Below, in pieces: positions 1-8,182 of a stretch of 64,000 nt of DNA. Both the position numbers and the translations under genes were made by a program. Position 1 is the first letter of the stretch. Every line of letters starts with the position of its first letter. The notes under the pieces are model-generated. The model was not told where the DNA came from, did no database searches, and was given only the letters and a program-made list of their open reading frames with translations. The DNA comes from Candidatus Poribacteria bacterium (GTDB lineage: Bacteria; Poribacteria; WGA-4E; WGA-3G). The DNA is taken from positions 1 to 64,000 of the forward strand of contig VXPE01000052.1 in assembly GCA_009839745.1 (NCBI GenBank), read 5' to 3'.

Positions 1-90
1 CTTATAACTTTAGGATATTTACCCTATTTAATCAACTTTTTTGGCGAAGGTATTGCCTTAAATGGCATAATTTGCCTTAGTTTTACATTT

Positions 91-162
91 GGAGAGCGGA
101 TATAAGAAAGGTATGCTAAAATTCAAATTTACATTATTTAACCGCAAGGAATAATTAAAGTT
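91..162 (+). promoter_or_regulatory. Composite leader repeat ending in the CCGCAAGG ribosome-binding cassette
   Basis: The block GGAGAGCGGATATAAG at 91 followed by a segment with ATGCTAAAATTC recurs near 58036 in almost the same form. Both lead into AACCGCAAGGAATAATTAAA just before an ATG. Here the cassette is at 140-160 and the ATG at 163. AAGGA supplies a Shine-Dalgarno core. The conserved flanks on both sides suggest a dispersed repeat rather than an ordinary RBS. Confidence 0.6.
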
Positions 163-864
163 ATGAACATCTTGATTACCTCCGCTGGTTCTGAGTTGGC
201 GCGCAGCGTAGCGGGAGCATTCGCGGCGGAACACACACTCCGCTTGACAGAGTTGTATTCTGTTGACACTGTTGAAGGGACGTTCGTGCAAAGCGAACTT
301 GGGCACGACGAGTCAACCAACGAACTGGTGCGCGGTATAGATACCATTATCCACATCGCCGAAACACCGCCTAACCTTCTTGCTGAAGCCGACCAACCCG
401 ACAATTACGCTATTGATTATCAGACGCGCTGCACTTATAACCTCCTGATGGCAGCAGCGGAAGAAGGCGTGAAACATGCCATTTATGCAAGCACGCTCCG
501 CCTCTTTGAGCAACACGGTGAAGACTGGACGGTTACAGAGAGTTGGCGACCTCGTCCTACTGTGGATAGTTTTGTGCTTTCAAAGCATCTTGGTGAGTTC
601 ACATGTAGAGAATTCGGGCGTGAAGGCAAACTCAACGTGACGTGCCTCCGTCTGGGTAACCTCGTTACTGCTGATGCCGCGGCAACCGCCGAACCAGATT
701 CAATGTGGCTTGAGATGAAGGACGCAGTCACCGCGTTTCAGGGAGCCCTTGAATCGTCCTCGCCGTGGCGGATCTTTCACATCCAGTCAGAGTTCCCCGA
801 TTCTCGTTTTTCGATCGGGAAAGCCAAGGGGCATCTAAAGTTCGATCCGCAATTCGTACCGTAG
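163..864 (+). CDS. NAD-dependent epimerase/dehydratase-like SDR with altered active site
   Basis: A 233-aa extended-SDR-like protein. The N-terminus MNILITSAGSELA takes the place of the Rossmann glycine loop (GxxGxxG), but the glycines are poorly kept. Segments DTIIHIAE (about 60-67) and HAIYAST (105-111) match the beta-strand regions of nucleotide-sugar epimerases. The usual catalytic YxxxK is FVLSK (F137, K141), so the catalytic tyrosine is replaced by phenylalanine. The protein is short for the family (usually about 300 aa) and lacks much of the substrate domain. The start at 163 follows the CCGCAAGG cassette. The next gene is a similar-sized paralog, so the pair probably arose by duplication. 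Substrate unknown; NAD(P) binding without classical catalysis is possible. Confidence 0.75.
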   Translation: MNILITSAGSELARSVAGAFAAEHTLRLTELYSVDTVEGTFVQSELGHDESTNELVRGIDTIIHIAETPPNLLAEADQPDNYAIDYQTRCTYNLLMAAAEEGVKHAIYASTLRLFEQHGEDWTVTESWRPRPTVDSFVLSKHLGEFTCREFGREGKLNVTCLRLGNLVTADAAATAEPDSMWLEMKDAVTAFQGALESSSPWRIFHIQSEFPDSRFSIGKAKGHLKFDPQFVP

Positions 865-993
865 CGGACGGGAATAGTCGTCAGTTATCAGGCGACTGAA
901 AATTGTTAAAAAAATACGCCAAAGATTCAAGTTCCAAACAACGTTTGGGACGGCACCGTGAAGAGGATTCGTTTCGGCGAAACCTACATATTT

Positions 994-1014
994 AACCGCA
1001 AGGAAAGTTAAAAG
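994..1014 (+). promoter_or_regulatory. CCGCAAGG ribosome-binding cassette
   Basis: AACCGCAAGGAAAGTTAAAAG sits directly before the ATG at 1015. It matches the cassettes before 163, 1949 and 58131 in both the SD core and the AT-rich spacer. Confidence 0.6.
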
Positions 1015-1740
1015 ATGAAAGTTCTTATTTTAGGGGGGAATGGGTATCTCGGACCGCATGTCGTCAAGGCATTGGAACCTTACTATACGTTGCGCGTCAC
1101 AGACATCAACGAGATTGAAACGAAACATGAGTCGATGCACATTGATGCCGGTTCACTGGATCAGGTGATGCGCGCCGCTGAGGGAATGGACGCGATTCTC
1201 AATTGCTCCGTCCTACGACACGATCGGCAACTGGCTTTTGATGTGAGCACGCGTGGATGTTACAATACGATGCGCGCCGCTCTCGAACACGGTATCCGTC
1301 GCGTTATCAACACGGGACCCCATTTCACCATCCAAGGGGATGACTATACCACTTACGATTACGAGATTAACCCGGATGTGCCACCGCACACCAGCACTGG
1401 ACTCTATCCGTTGACCAAGGGGTTAGGACAGGAAATCTGTAAAGTCTTCACTGAACATTACGACATCTATGTTCTCTGCTATCTGTTCCTGAGTTTCCGG
1501 GAGCACGACGATCCTGCAGAAGGCACCGATCTCAATCCCTTTTCTGTCAGTTGGCGGGACGCAGGCGAAGCCTTCCGACTGGGTTTGGAGATCGATTTGG
1601 AGGACCTCCCATCACGCTGTGAGATTTTCAATATTTTCGCAGATTTACCGCATCAGCAATTCTCGAACCTCAAAGCGAAACGGATTTTAGGTTTCGCGCC
1701 TCAGGATAACTTTGAGCGGATGTGGCATAAAACGGAATAG
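1015..1740 (+). CDS. NAD-dependent epimerase/dehydratase (SDR)
   Basis: A 241-aa protein with a clear Rossmann start, MKVLILGGNGYLGPH (GGxGYLG at 7-13), and an intact catalytic YPLTK (Y131, K135), as in nucleotide-sugar epimerases and dehydratases. Segments DAILNCS and RRVINTG match the cofactor-binding strands. It resembles the gene just upstream, but here the active-site tyrosine is kept, so this copy is the more likely enzyme of the pair. It is shorter than typical GalE/RmlB proteins. The pair and the downstream glycerophosphodiesterase are co-directional and each carries the same RBS cassette, which may mean independent initiation of similar strength. The sugar substrate cannot be told from sequence. 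Confidence 0.8.
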   Translation: MKVLILGGNGYLGPHVVKALEPYYTLRVTDINEIETKHESMHIDAGSLDQVMRAAEGMDAILNCSVLRHDRQLAFDVSTRGCYNTMRAALEHGIRRVINTGPHFTIQGDDYTTYDYEINPDVPPHTSTGLYPLTKGLGQEICKVFTEHYDIYVLCYLFLSFREHDDPAEGTDLNPFSVSWRDAGEAFRLGLEIDLEDLPSRCEIFNIFADLPHQQFSNLKAKRILGFAPQDNFERMWHKTE

Positions 1741-1796
1741 AACATCAATACACAGACTAACAAGTCTATGCTACAAAACCGTAGCCTGCAACAATA

Positions 1797-1860
1797 CACA
1801 GAAATACGCAGAAATACGCAGAAATGCCCAAGCAAAAACGCCCCAAGCAAAAACACGCAG
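1797..1860 (+). repeat. Short tandem repeats in intergenic spacer
   Basis: CAGAAATACG is repeated almost three times (about 1799-1826), followed by two copies of CCCAAGCAAAAAC (about 1827-1858). The second unit also occurs near 58081 before the DppC-like gene, again upstream of a CCGCAAGG cassette. No gene is seen in 1741-1948. Confidence 0.6.
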
Positions 1861-1905
1861 GCGGATATACGTAAAGGGACTTCAAACTTGAAACCTACCT
1901 GACCG

Positions 1906-1948
1906 AACCGCAAGGAAAAATTAAAAAGCCGCAAGGAAAAATTAAAAA
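1906..1948 (+). promoter_or_regulatory. Tandemly duplicated CCGCAAGG ribosome-binding cassette
   Basis: CCGCAAGGAAAAATTAAAAA occurs twice in a row (about 1908-1927 and 1929-1948), the second copy ending at the ATG at 1949. This is the only tandem duplication of the cassette in the window. Confidence 0.65.
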
Positions 1949-2719
1949 ATGGAGATTAAACTCTTGGCACATCGAGGCGGCATGGGGCGTGCCCCCGAAA
2001 ACACCCTTGCTTCCTTCAGACAGGCGTTGGTGGACGGTGCCGATGGATATGAGTGTGATGTCTGTCTCACCCAAGATAAGCAACCCGTCCTGATTCACGT
2101 TGGTTTCAACCGCTACAGTATTCAAAAGGCTACGGGATGCTCAAAATCCCTCAGTGAACTTACGTGGAAAGAGGTCCAACAACTCACGATGGAGGCATCT
2201 AATGAACCTGTTGCCCACCTTGACGATACCCTTCATTTCGCACGAGAAAACCAAATGCCGTGCTTCATTGAGCCGAAGACGGACGCGCCAGAATTACTCC
2301 CAATCATCGTAGAACAAATCCGCCATTTTGAAGTCGTTCATCTTGTCAATATTCTCACGTTTTACTTTCGAAAGCATTTGCTTGTGGAGGCTAAGCGTTT
2401 GGAACCAAAGTTGCAGACGAGTGCGATTCTCATTAATCCGGCGGCGAACTTCCTCAAGGCAGCGGCTGCTATTGATGCAGACCGCATCATCTTAGGCTGG
2501 AGTGGGATTAATCACTTTGGGCTTTATAACGCTTTCACGCAGACTGTTACACGCCAGGTTAAGCAGCTCCAGGCAAACGGAATTGTTGTAGATGCCGGGT
2601 TCATTCAGACGGCAAAAGATGTCGATTGGGCGGTCTCGCCGCAGAAAGCTGGCGGTGTTGATGGCTTATGGGTGGACGATGTGCCTTATATCAGACGTTG
2701 TCTCCGAGAGATGTTTTAA
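1949..2719 (+). CDS. Glycerophosphodiester phosphodiesterase family protein
   Basis: A 256-aa GDPD-family TIM barrel. Expected active-site signatures are visible: HRG at 8-10, PENT at 16-19, the metal-binding ExD (E35, D37) and a second catalytic histidine at H50. The residue after H50 is V instead of the usual D of the HD motif, a mild departure. There is no signal peptide, so a cytoplasmic enzyme cleaving glycerophosphodiesters to glycerol-3-phosphate and an alcohol is expected. Length is normal for bacterial GDPDs. The start is set by the duplicated cassette just upstream. It converges with the ECF sigma gene, whose stop is about 10 bp away. Confidence 0.85.
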   Translation: MEIKLLAHRGGMGRAPENTLASFRQALVDGADGYECDVCLTQDKQPVLIHVGFNRYSIQKATGCSKSLSELTWKEVQQLTMEASNEPVAHLDDTLHFARENQMPCFIEPKTDAPELLPIIVEQIRHFEVVHLVNILTFYFRKHLLVEAKRLEPKLQTSAILINPAANFLKAAAAIDADRIILGWSGINHFGLYNAFTQTVTRQVKQLQANGIVVDAGFIQTAKDVDWAVSPQKAGGVDGLWVDDVPYIRRCLREMF

Positions 2720-2729
2720 ACTATTAACT

Positions 2730-3359
2730 TCAAGTTTCCGTGTACCATGCAATAGGTTCGTTTTGTAGGTAGGGAAGCAGCATTCTCCGAAGTTTCCGAC
2801 GGGCGTGATGTAAGTACGTTTTAACCGTGCTCTCCGACTTGCCCAAGCGTGATGCAATCTCTTTTATTGGGAGTCCTTCCCGGTGCCGTAGGTAAAAAAC
2901 ACTGCGTTGGGTAAGAGGCAGCTGGTAGGCGGCTTTACGGATAATCTCTTCGAGTTCTTTCCTTTCGAGAAGCTCACACGGTGAAGGTTGCACCTCGGCC
3001 ATTTGAAGTGTGTCGTCTGCGTTCTGCGGTAATTCCTCGAATCCTATAACATCGTGTCTATTGCGCTTACGGAGAAAGTCAATGCTACGATTGACAGCAA
3101 TTTGGTAAAGCCAACTGTAAAATACGGATTGCCCCTTGAAATTTGGCAATGCCTGCCACGCCTTCAGAAAGACCTCTTGGCAGAGGTCTTTCGCTGTCTC
3201 ACGGTCACAAACCTTGCGATAAATCAGATTATAGATTTTTTGTTGATATTTGTACACGAGTGGATTAAACGCCTCTGTATCACCATTTTGGGCGCGTGCG
3301 ACAAGTTCCTGCTCATCGAAATGGTTGAGTTCAGTATGTGTTGTTAAAACATTTCTCAT
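2730..3359 (-). CDS. RNA polymerase ECF-type sigma factor
   Basis: A 209-aa sigma-70 family protein of the ECF group. Region 2 spans about residues 30-100 (FNPLVYKYQQKIYNLIYRK, then the DLCQEVFLKAW core, then YQIAVNRSIDFLRKR). Region 4 spans about 140-192 with the helix-turn-helix IKEIASRLGKSESTVKTYLH. There is no obvious anti-sigma gene next to it. It lies at the 3' end of a minus-strand cluster of two ABC permeases, an ATPase, a NEW3 protein and TolC, which suggests that it controls, or is induced with, the export machinery. The start follows CCCAGGAGG at a good distance. Confidence 0.9.
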   Translation of the reverse strand: MRNVLTTHTELNHFDEQELVARAQNGDTEAFNPLVYKYQQKIYNLIYRKVCDRETAKDLCQEVFLKAWQALPNFKGQSVFYSWLYQIAVNRSIDFLRKRNRHDVIGFEELPQNADDTLQMAEVQPSPCELLERKELEEIIRKAAYQLPLTQRSVFYLRHREGLPIKEIASRLGKSESTVKTYLHHARRKLRRMLLPYLQNEPIAWYTET

Positions 3360-3405
3360 TTTTCTAATTATGGCCTCCTGGGCTGTGCTCCATTACATTC
3401 CGCAC
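3360..3405 (-). promoter_or_regulatory. GTAATGGAG...CCCAGGAGG leader repeat
   Basis: Read on the minus strand, GTAATGGAGC is followed by GCCCAGGAGGCCATAATTAG and then the ATG of the sigma gene. Nearly the same arrangement precedes the ThiY-like gene at 52960, and GTAATG-A/G-A-x-GGAG also starts the composite repeats at 38954, 55520 and 58024. This is likely another branch of the leader-repeat family. Confidence 0.5.
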
Positions 3406-3456
3406 AGGTTTTCGGTAAAGTCAAAATCCTTTTCAAACCTTGAGATAGTTAAAAAA

Positions 3457-4845
3457 CTATTCGATCCATTGCATTGTTTCTCGGAGCTGTTCCTTTGCTT
3501 TGGCGTAATCTCGACGTGCCTGATAAAAAACACGTTGCGCCTCTGTAAATTGTGCTTGTGTTTGAAACGCATCGTTATAAGTCATATTTTGATACCCGGG
3601 TATTTCAACCGTGACTTCATCCAGCACGCGTTCTATTGTTCGTAACCTTTGCTCAAAAATTCTCACGCGTGTTTCTTCGATCTCCGCCCGTTCTTTGGCA
3701 TTCGCCACGGCACGGTAAGCCCGTCGCACCTCTACGCGGATTGACTTTGTTGTTTCGACGTATTCCAACTGAAGTCGTTCAAGTTCTGCGATTTCTACGG
3801 CGCGAAGATGCTTCGTTTTGTTCCCATCGTATAACGGAATATTGAAGTTAAAACGCACTTCCCACCCATCTTGTGTCCGTGGACGGGTTTGAAAGATACT
3901 GGATGCATCTCGCTCCCGATCGAGTATCACTGGATCGTAGAGTGCCTTTGCATCCCATGTTTGGTTCCGTTCGTGTTGTTCCAGCAGCACATGAAGGTCC
4001 TTGTAACGTGCTTCAGCAGAGAGTTCAGGAAATCGGTTCCAGATTGTCTCTGCGGCGAGACGTTCTTGACGCACGATATTGCCTTGTAAGTCGCGTAAAT
4101 TGAGATTATTTACGAGTGCAAGTTCAACTGCATTCTCTAATGTCAGGTCGTCCTCAGGGAGAGGGTCTGAGAGCGTAACTTGCGCCAGCGGATCAAGTCC
4201 GGTAAGGCGGATGAGTTCCGCGGTGTCTACATCCAATCTACGCTGCAGCTCATTGAGGGCAAGCTGCTGCTCGGAGAGTTCAAGTTCCGTATTGAGGCGA
4301 CTGAGGAAAGGGATCCGTTTTTCTGCGTGCTTGATTTGTGTGCCTTTCAGTTTTTTATTCAGTTCGACCTCGATCGCACGCCGTTCCTGAATCTCTTCCT
4401 GTGTCAGGACGATGTTGTTCCAAAGATTGCGGACATCGTGAACGCTCTGCTTTTTCGAGCGTTCATATTCAATCTCTGCCCTACGGACATCTTCCTGTGC
4501 GGCGTCAAGACCTTCGGGGATTTCGCCAAATTGGACAAGGAGCATACTCGCTTGTGCGCGGGTGAGATAGTCCCTTTCATCAATATCGCCATCTTTTTGG
4601 CGTTGATATTCACCGGTGACCCCCACCTGTGGTAGGTAAATGGCTTTGGACACTCGGAGGTTTGCTTTGGCGCGTTCCACCACTTTTTCTGCCTTTTTCA
4701 CGACTTCATTGTTCTGTAGCGCGAGTTCGATGGCGCGGGCTGGCTGAAGTATGACCAGCTGCTGCCCTGAGACGACGCTCCCAATGGTAAAGAATAGGCA
4801 GATCGCTAATACTTTTGTTAACCTCTTGTTCACTACTATCTCCAT
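3457..4845 (-). CDS. TolC-family outer membrane efflux protein
   Basis: A 462-aa protein with an N-terminal signal peptide (hydrophobic stretch VLAICLFFTIGSVVSG at about 12-27) followed by the two repeated OEP halves typical of TolC. Helical-hairpin signatures include ARAIELALQNNEVVKKAEK near the start of the first half and LENAVELALVNNLNLRDLQ near the start of the second, plus long coiled-coil-prone segments rich in E, Q, R and A. Length is usual for the family. It should form the outer-membrane exit duct of a tripartite pump. The ABC transporter genes directly upstream on the same strand are the obvious partner. No canonical HlyD/MFP adaptor gene is present; the coiled-coil NEW3 protein between them could fill that place, but this is inference. 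Confidence 0.9.
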   Translation of the reverse strand: MEIVVNKRLTKVLAICLFFTIGSVVSGQQLVILQPARAIELALQNNEVVKKAEKVVERAKANLRVSKAIYLPQVGVTGEYQRQKDGDIDERDYLTRAQASMLLVQFGEIPEGLDAAQEDVRRAEIEYERSKKQSVHDVRNLWNNIVLTQEEIQERRAIEVELNKKLKGTQIKHAEKRIPFLSRLNTELELSEQQLALNELQRRLDVDTAELIRLTGLDPLAQVTLSDPLPEDDLTLENAVELALVNNLNLRDLQGNIVRQERLAAETIWNRFPELSAEARYKDLHVLLEQHERNQTWDAKALYDPVILDRERDASSIFQTRPRTQDGWEVRFNFNIPLYDGNKTKHLRAVEIAELERLQLEYVETTKSIRVEVRRAYRAVANAKERAEIEETRVRIFEQRLRTIERVLDEVTVEIPGYQNMTYNDAFQTQAQFTEAQRVFYQARRDYAKAKEQLRETMQWIE

Positions 4846-4968
4846 TTCAATAGTTATCGGTTATCAGTTGTGAGTTAAAGAAAATTTTGATAGTTCTAAC
4901 ACCTCTTGGCACTGATAACCGACCACTGAGAGGAAAACCCGAAGGGTTTCCGTACTGACGGTTATTCT

Positions 4969-7320
4969 TCAACGCCGACTAATACGGACTGTGACGATAA
5001 CAATCCCAATCATCAGGAGGATCAAGGCACCGAACAGGAGCGTCGTCACCGACATTTGTGTCTGAGACTCGACTTGCACCGTGATCGAACGGTCGCGTGC
5101 TTCAAACTTACGATTGTCGACAGTGACTTCTGCGTTCAACTTCGCTTGGTATTCTCCCACGCCGATGTCCACAGGTGGACTCAGCGTCAATTGAATGTCT
5201 GTCTCCTCGTTTCGTTCCAATGCGCCGACAACTTCAGGGATAACCGTGTATTTCCAATCCGTGTTGACATCGACAAGCATACGAATGTCCACGAGGTCGC
5301 GGGTGCCTATGTTCTTTAGCGTCGCTGTCATGTTGACTTCTTCGCCTATCTTGATCGTCTGGAAGGCGTTCGGCACGAACACCTCAATCTCCGGCACACC
5401 CTTTGGAATCAACTCGAACCGCTCGACACCGCCTTGTATATTCGCAATCCTATCGGCAGGTAAATCCAAGCGATTGTTCACACCCCCGAGTTCATTCGCT
5501 TCCGCCTCATCAATCACAGCTACATAGAACTCAAGCGTGTTATCGAGGTAGGACGCATCGAGTTCCTCCGGGAGATAGACAATCAATGACAGATCCCGCT
5601 TTGACTGTTCTTGCGTGAACTTTACCTGAGACTGTCGAGATTGCGTCTCTGGGTCTTGGAATTCAAAGGAGAGGCGGTTGAGAAGGTTAATAACGCGGAG
5701 TTGGAAGGTGTTCTCCGTTTCTGCCAACCGATCGAGCGTCAAATCGTAGGTGACACTGCTGCCTAAGTTCCCTTCCTGTGAAAAGCGGAGCGAGCTGACG
5801 TTTACCACATCCAACGCAGATTCTTTTTGCAGATAGATGAGTCGCGTTTCGGGTTCGTCAAGTTCGGGGTAATCTAACGATACCTTCAAACTCTCGACAT
5901 CTTTCTGAAGTTGGAACGTCAATTCCGCTGTTTCATTGTAGCCGAGAACCGGGATCTTCTCTTCATACGGTTTAACGATGTTCGTGTCATCGGTAACATC
6001 GAGTAAGGAGACATAGATGCCGCGAATCTCATTTGCGGCTGCAATCTCTTCAGGGGTCGCGTTGACGGGCATTGCCTCGGTCGTAGATGTGTTTTTTAGT
6101 TGAATCGTCACCATCATTTGGTTGTCGACGCGAAACTTCTTCGCACTCAGGATAGAGATGTAGCGTGTGTCCTCCTCAAGATGAATTTTGTAAGAAATAT
6201 CCTTATCCAGGTATTTGAGATTAACAGTGAGGTTATCCACATTCCGCCGCAGTTCAAAGTCGAGGGTTTTCTCCTGTCCGTCTTTCAGCGTTGGAATGCG
6301 GGGTTCATAAGGATAGCCGATGATGGATTCCGTGTCGTCTTTAATGGAGACATAGACGTTATTGATTTCTTGTGCCGTGTTGGTACCTGTTTCTTCTGTT
6401 TCGCCTTCCAAGGCACCGTAGGTCAGAACAACTTCCAGACGCCGCCGATCCGCCTCCTTATAACGTCTCGCCGATACCACAGAGATATACGGGTCATCCT
6501 GTTTAAGGTGGATGTTCTTCTGCTCCTCACGCCCCGAGTACGTCAACTCGACGACGACATCCCGCACGTTTTCTTTAATGAGCTCAAACTCCAGGGTAAC
6601 AGACTCCCCCTCTTTGAGCGTCTCAATCCGTTGTTCGTAAGGTTCGGTGATCGTCGCTCCGCTGGTGCCATACCCTTCCTGCTCTTTAATCTCGACGAAG
6701 ATGTCGTCAATCTGTGCGCTGATGATAATCTCGCGGCCCAACACTTTCGAGCTTTCAACGAGTTTGACCGGCACTGAACTGTTCCGCAAGGTAATTGAGA
6801 ACAACTCCCGTCCATCAGCGGATTCATAGAGTCTTGTCTTTTCAACGGTGATATGCCACTCATCTTGCAGCGACTCAAGTTCTGTCTGTTGGAGCGTCAA
6901 TTTTGCCTGTTCATATTCATCGACGGCGCGTTCGTAAGCCTCTTCTGCAGTATTCACCTCCGAGACGGTGACGATGTTGTTTTCCTCCATCAGCATCGCC
7001 TTGAGGTTTTCGAGCTCCACCTGCTTCTTTTTCATTAGATTTTCTGCCAACTCCATCTTCAGGCGATCGATTTCTATCAGGATTTGGCGGCTCTGTTCCT
7101 CTTTCGTTTTCGGGCTGTTATCGTTAACAGGCGGGATCTCTTCTGGCACTGCTGCCAATGGAACAGACAGTGATACCGCTATCGCGCTCATAAATATCAG
7201 TGCAAACGTCAAAGACTGAAAGCAGGAATGGAAGGATGGATGGGTGGAAGGATAGGTGCCCAATCTCCCAATCTTCCAATCTTCCAATCTTCTCTTCCTT
7301 TTTTTCTTGCATCCATCCAT
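4969..7320 (-). CDS. Membrane-anchored NEW3-type multi-domain protein
   Basis: Up to 783 aa. A hydrophobic signal segment (LTFALIFMSAIAVSLSVPLA, about 37-56) is followed by a charged coiled coil (about 70-165), several beta-rich repeats of about 100 aa recognisable by PYEPRIPTLKDG / PYEEKIPVLGYN-like lines, a C-terminal domain like the NEW3/CARDB Ig fold (PEIEVFVPN..GEEVNMTATLKNIG), and a last transmembrane helix (about 757-779) ending in RISRR. This matches the COG1470-like proteins found next to ABC-2 exporters. The start is uncertain: codons 1-35 lie in a low-complexity repeat, and starts at about 7212 (TTG) or 7191 (ATG) are also possible. Likely exposed outside the cytoplasmic membrane, working with the transporter genes around it. 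Confidence 0.75.
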   Translation of the reverse strand: MDGCKKKRKRRLEDWKIGRLGTYPSTHPSFHSCFQSLTFALIFMSAIAVSLSVPLAAVPEEIPPVNDNSPKTKEEQSRQILIEIDRLKMELAENLMKKKQVELENLKAMLMEENNIVTVSEVNTAEEAYERAVDEYEQAKLTLQQTELESLQDEWHITVEKTRLYESADGRELFSITLRNSSVPVKLVESSKVLGREIIISAQIDDIFVEIKEQEGYGTSGATITEPYEQRIETLKEGESVTLEFELIKENVRDVVVELTYSGREEQKNIHLKQDDPYISVVSARRYKEADRRRLEVVLTYGALEGETEETGTNTAQEINNVYVSIKDDTESIIGYPYEPRIPTLKDGQEKTLDFELRRNVDNLTVNLKYLDKDISYKIHLEEDTRYISILSAKKFRVDNQMMVTIQLKNTSTTEAMPVNATPEEIAAANEIRGIYVSLLDVTDDTNIVKPYEEKIPVLGYNETAELTFQLQKDVESLKVSLDYPELDEPETRLIYLQKESALDVVNVSSLRFSQEGNLGSSVTYDLTLDRLAETENTFQLRVINLLNRLSFEFQDPETQSRQSQVKFTQEQSKRDLSLIVYLPEELDASYLDNTLEFYVAVIDEAEANELGGVNNRLDLPADRIANIQGGVERFELIPKGVPEIEVFVPNAFQTIKIGEEVNMTATLKNIGTRDLVDIRMLVDVNTDWKYTVIPEVVGALERNEETDIQLTLSPPVDIGVGEYQAKLNAEVTVDNRKFEARDRSITVQVESQTQMSVTTLLFGALILLMIGIVIVTVRISRR
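7259..7291 (-). repeat. 8-bp tandem repeat at the 5' end of the NEW3-protein gene
   Basis: On the minus strand AAGATTGG is repeated three times and followed by GAGATTGG. Four 8-bp units lie just inside the longest reading frame. A gain or loss of one unit would shift the frame relative to the ATG at 7320. Confidence 0.65.
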
Positions 7321-7347
7321 AGTTTTATCCTTCTAATCCAGTTCGGT

Positions 7348-8073
7348 TTAAACTTCTTCCGGTTCGTATCCAGCAACATAGTGCAGATACAACGTCTCAA
7401 GGTTTTCTTTGAGAATTTCTTCGCGTGTCAACTCGCGTTCAAGGTTGCCTTCCACGAGAATGCCGATCCTGTCAGCGATCTCCTTGGCACGAAAGATGTC
7501 GTGCGTAGACATGAAGATGGCTTTGCCTTCCTCTCTCAACTCACGAAGAAGATTCAGGAAATCGGCACCCCCTTTGGGGTCCAAACCCGAAGTCGGCTCA
7601 TCGAGGAGAACGGCTTGTGCATTCTTCATGATCGCAATGGCAATGCCCAAGCGTTGGCGCATTCCTTTGGAAAAGGTCTTGACGCGCCGTGTAAAGGCTG
7701 CCTCCGGTAAACCGACACGTCCAAGCGTCGCATCGAGGTCCGCGTTGGATACCTTCTTGCGTCCACCGAGCTTCGCGAAGAAGGATAGGTTTTGACGCGC
7801 CGTAAAATTTCGATAGAGTTCAACGTTTTCAGAGACGTAGGCGAGATGCTTCTTTGCCTCCAGTGGGAACTTTGGAATCTCAATGTCGCCTACCAAGGCA
7901 GTGCCGCTTGTGGGTTCGATGAAGTTCAGCAGCATGGAGATGGTCGTGCTTTTCCCAGCACCGTTCGCGCCGAGGACAACATAAATTTCGCCATCGTCCA
8001 CTTTCAGGTTCAACTTGTTAACAGCTAAAACGCTTTCGTTATAAACTTTCGTAAGATCACGGGTTTCTAACAT
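7348..8073 (-). CDS. ABC transporter ATP-binding protein
   Basis: A 241-aa ATPase with all motifs: Walker A GANGAGKST (35-43), signature FSKGMRQ, Walker B AVLLDEP, D-loop SGLD and H-loop STHD. It is closest in style to the CcmA/GldA/NatA-like ATPases that drive ABC-2 exporters. The start follows the strong SD GGAGG at 8080-8085. Two ABC-2 permease genes lie immediately upstream in the same direction, so a complex of one ATPase with two different permeases is likely. It exports an unknown substrate, perhaps in gliding, envelope or efflux function. Confidence 0.93.
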   Translation of the reverse strand: MLETRDLTKVYNESVLAVNKLNLKVDDGEIYVVLGANGAGKSTTISMLLNFIEPTSGTALVGDIEIPKFPLEAKKHLAYVSENVELYRNFTARQNLSFFAKLGGRKKVSNADLDATLGRVGLPEAAFTRRVKTFSKGMRQRLGIAIAIMKNAQAVLLDEPTSGLDPKGGADFLNLLRELREEGKAIFMSTHDIFRAKEIADRIGILVEGNLERELTREEILKENLETLYLHYVAGYEPEEV

Positions 8074-8182
8074 GAGGTTCCTCCTACGGTTGATTTTTCT
8101 CTAATGGTACTGGAAATATAAGGAATTTTCAAGGAAGAATTTTATTTCTCCTTTTAGTGATGGGCTTATGGGCTGCAGATAT

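Noticed and set aside
6100-6777. Plus-strand frame of 225 codons inside the NEW3 gene
   Set aside because: Antisense shadow: no SD, no recognisable domain and Phe/Asp-rich composition expected from the complement of the real gene.
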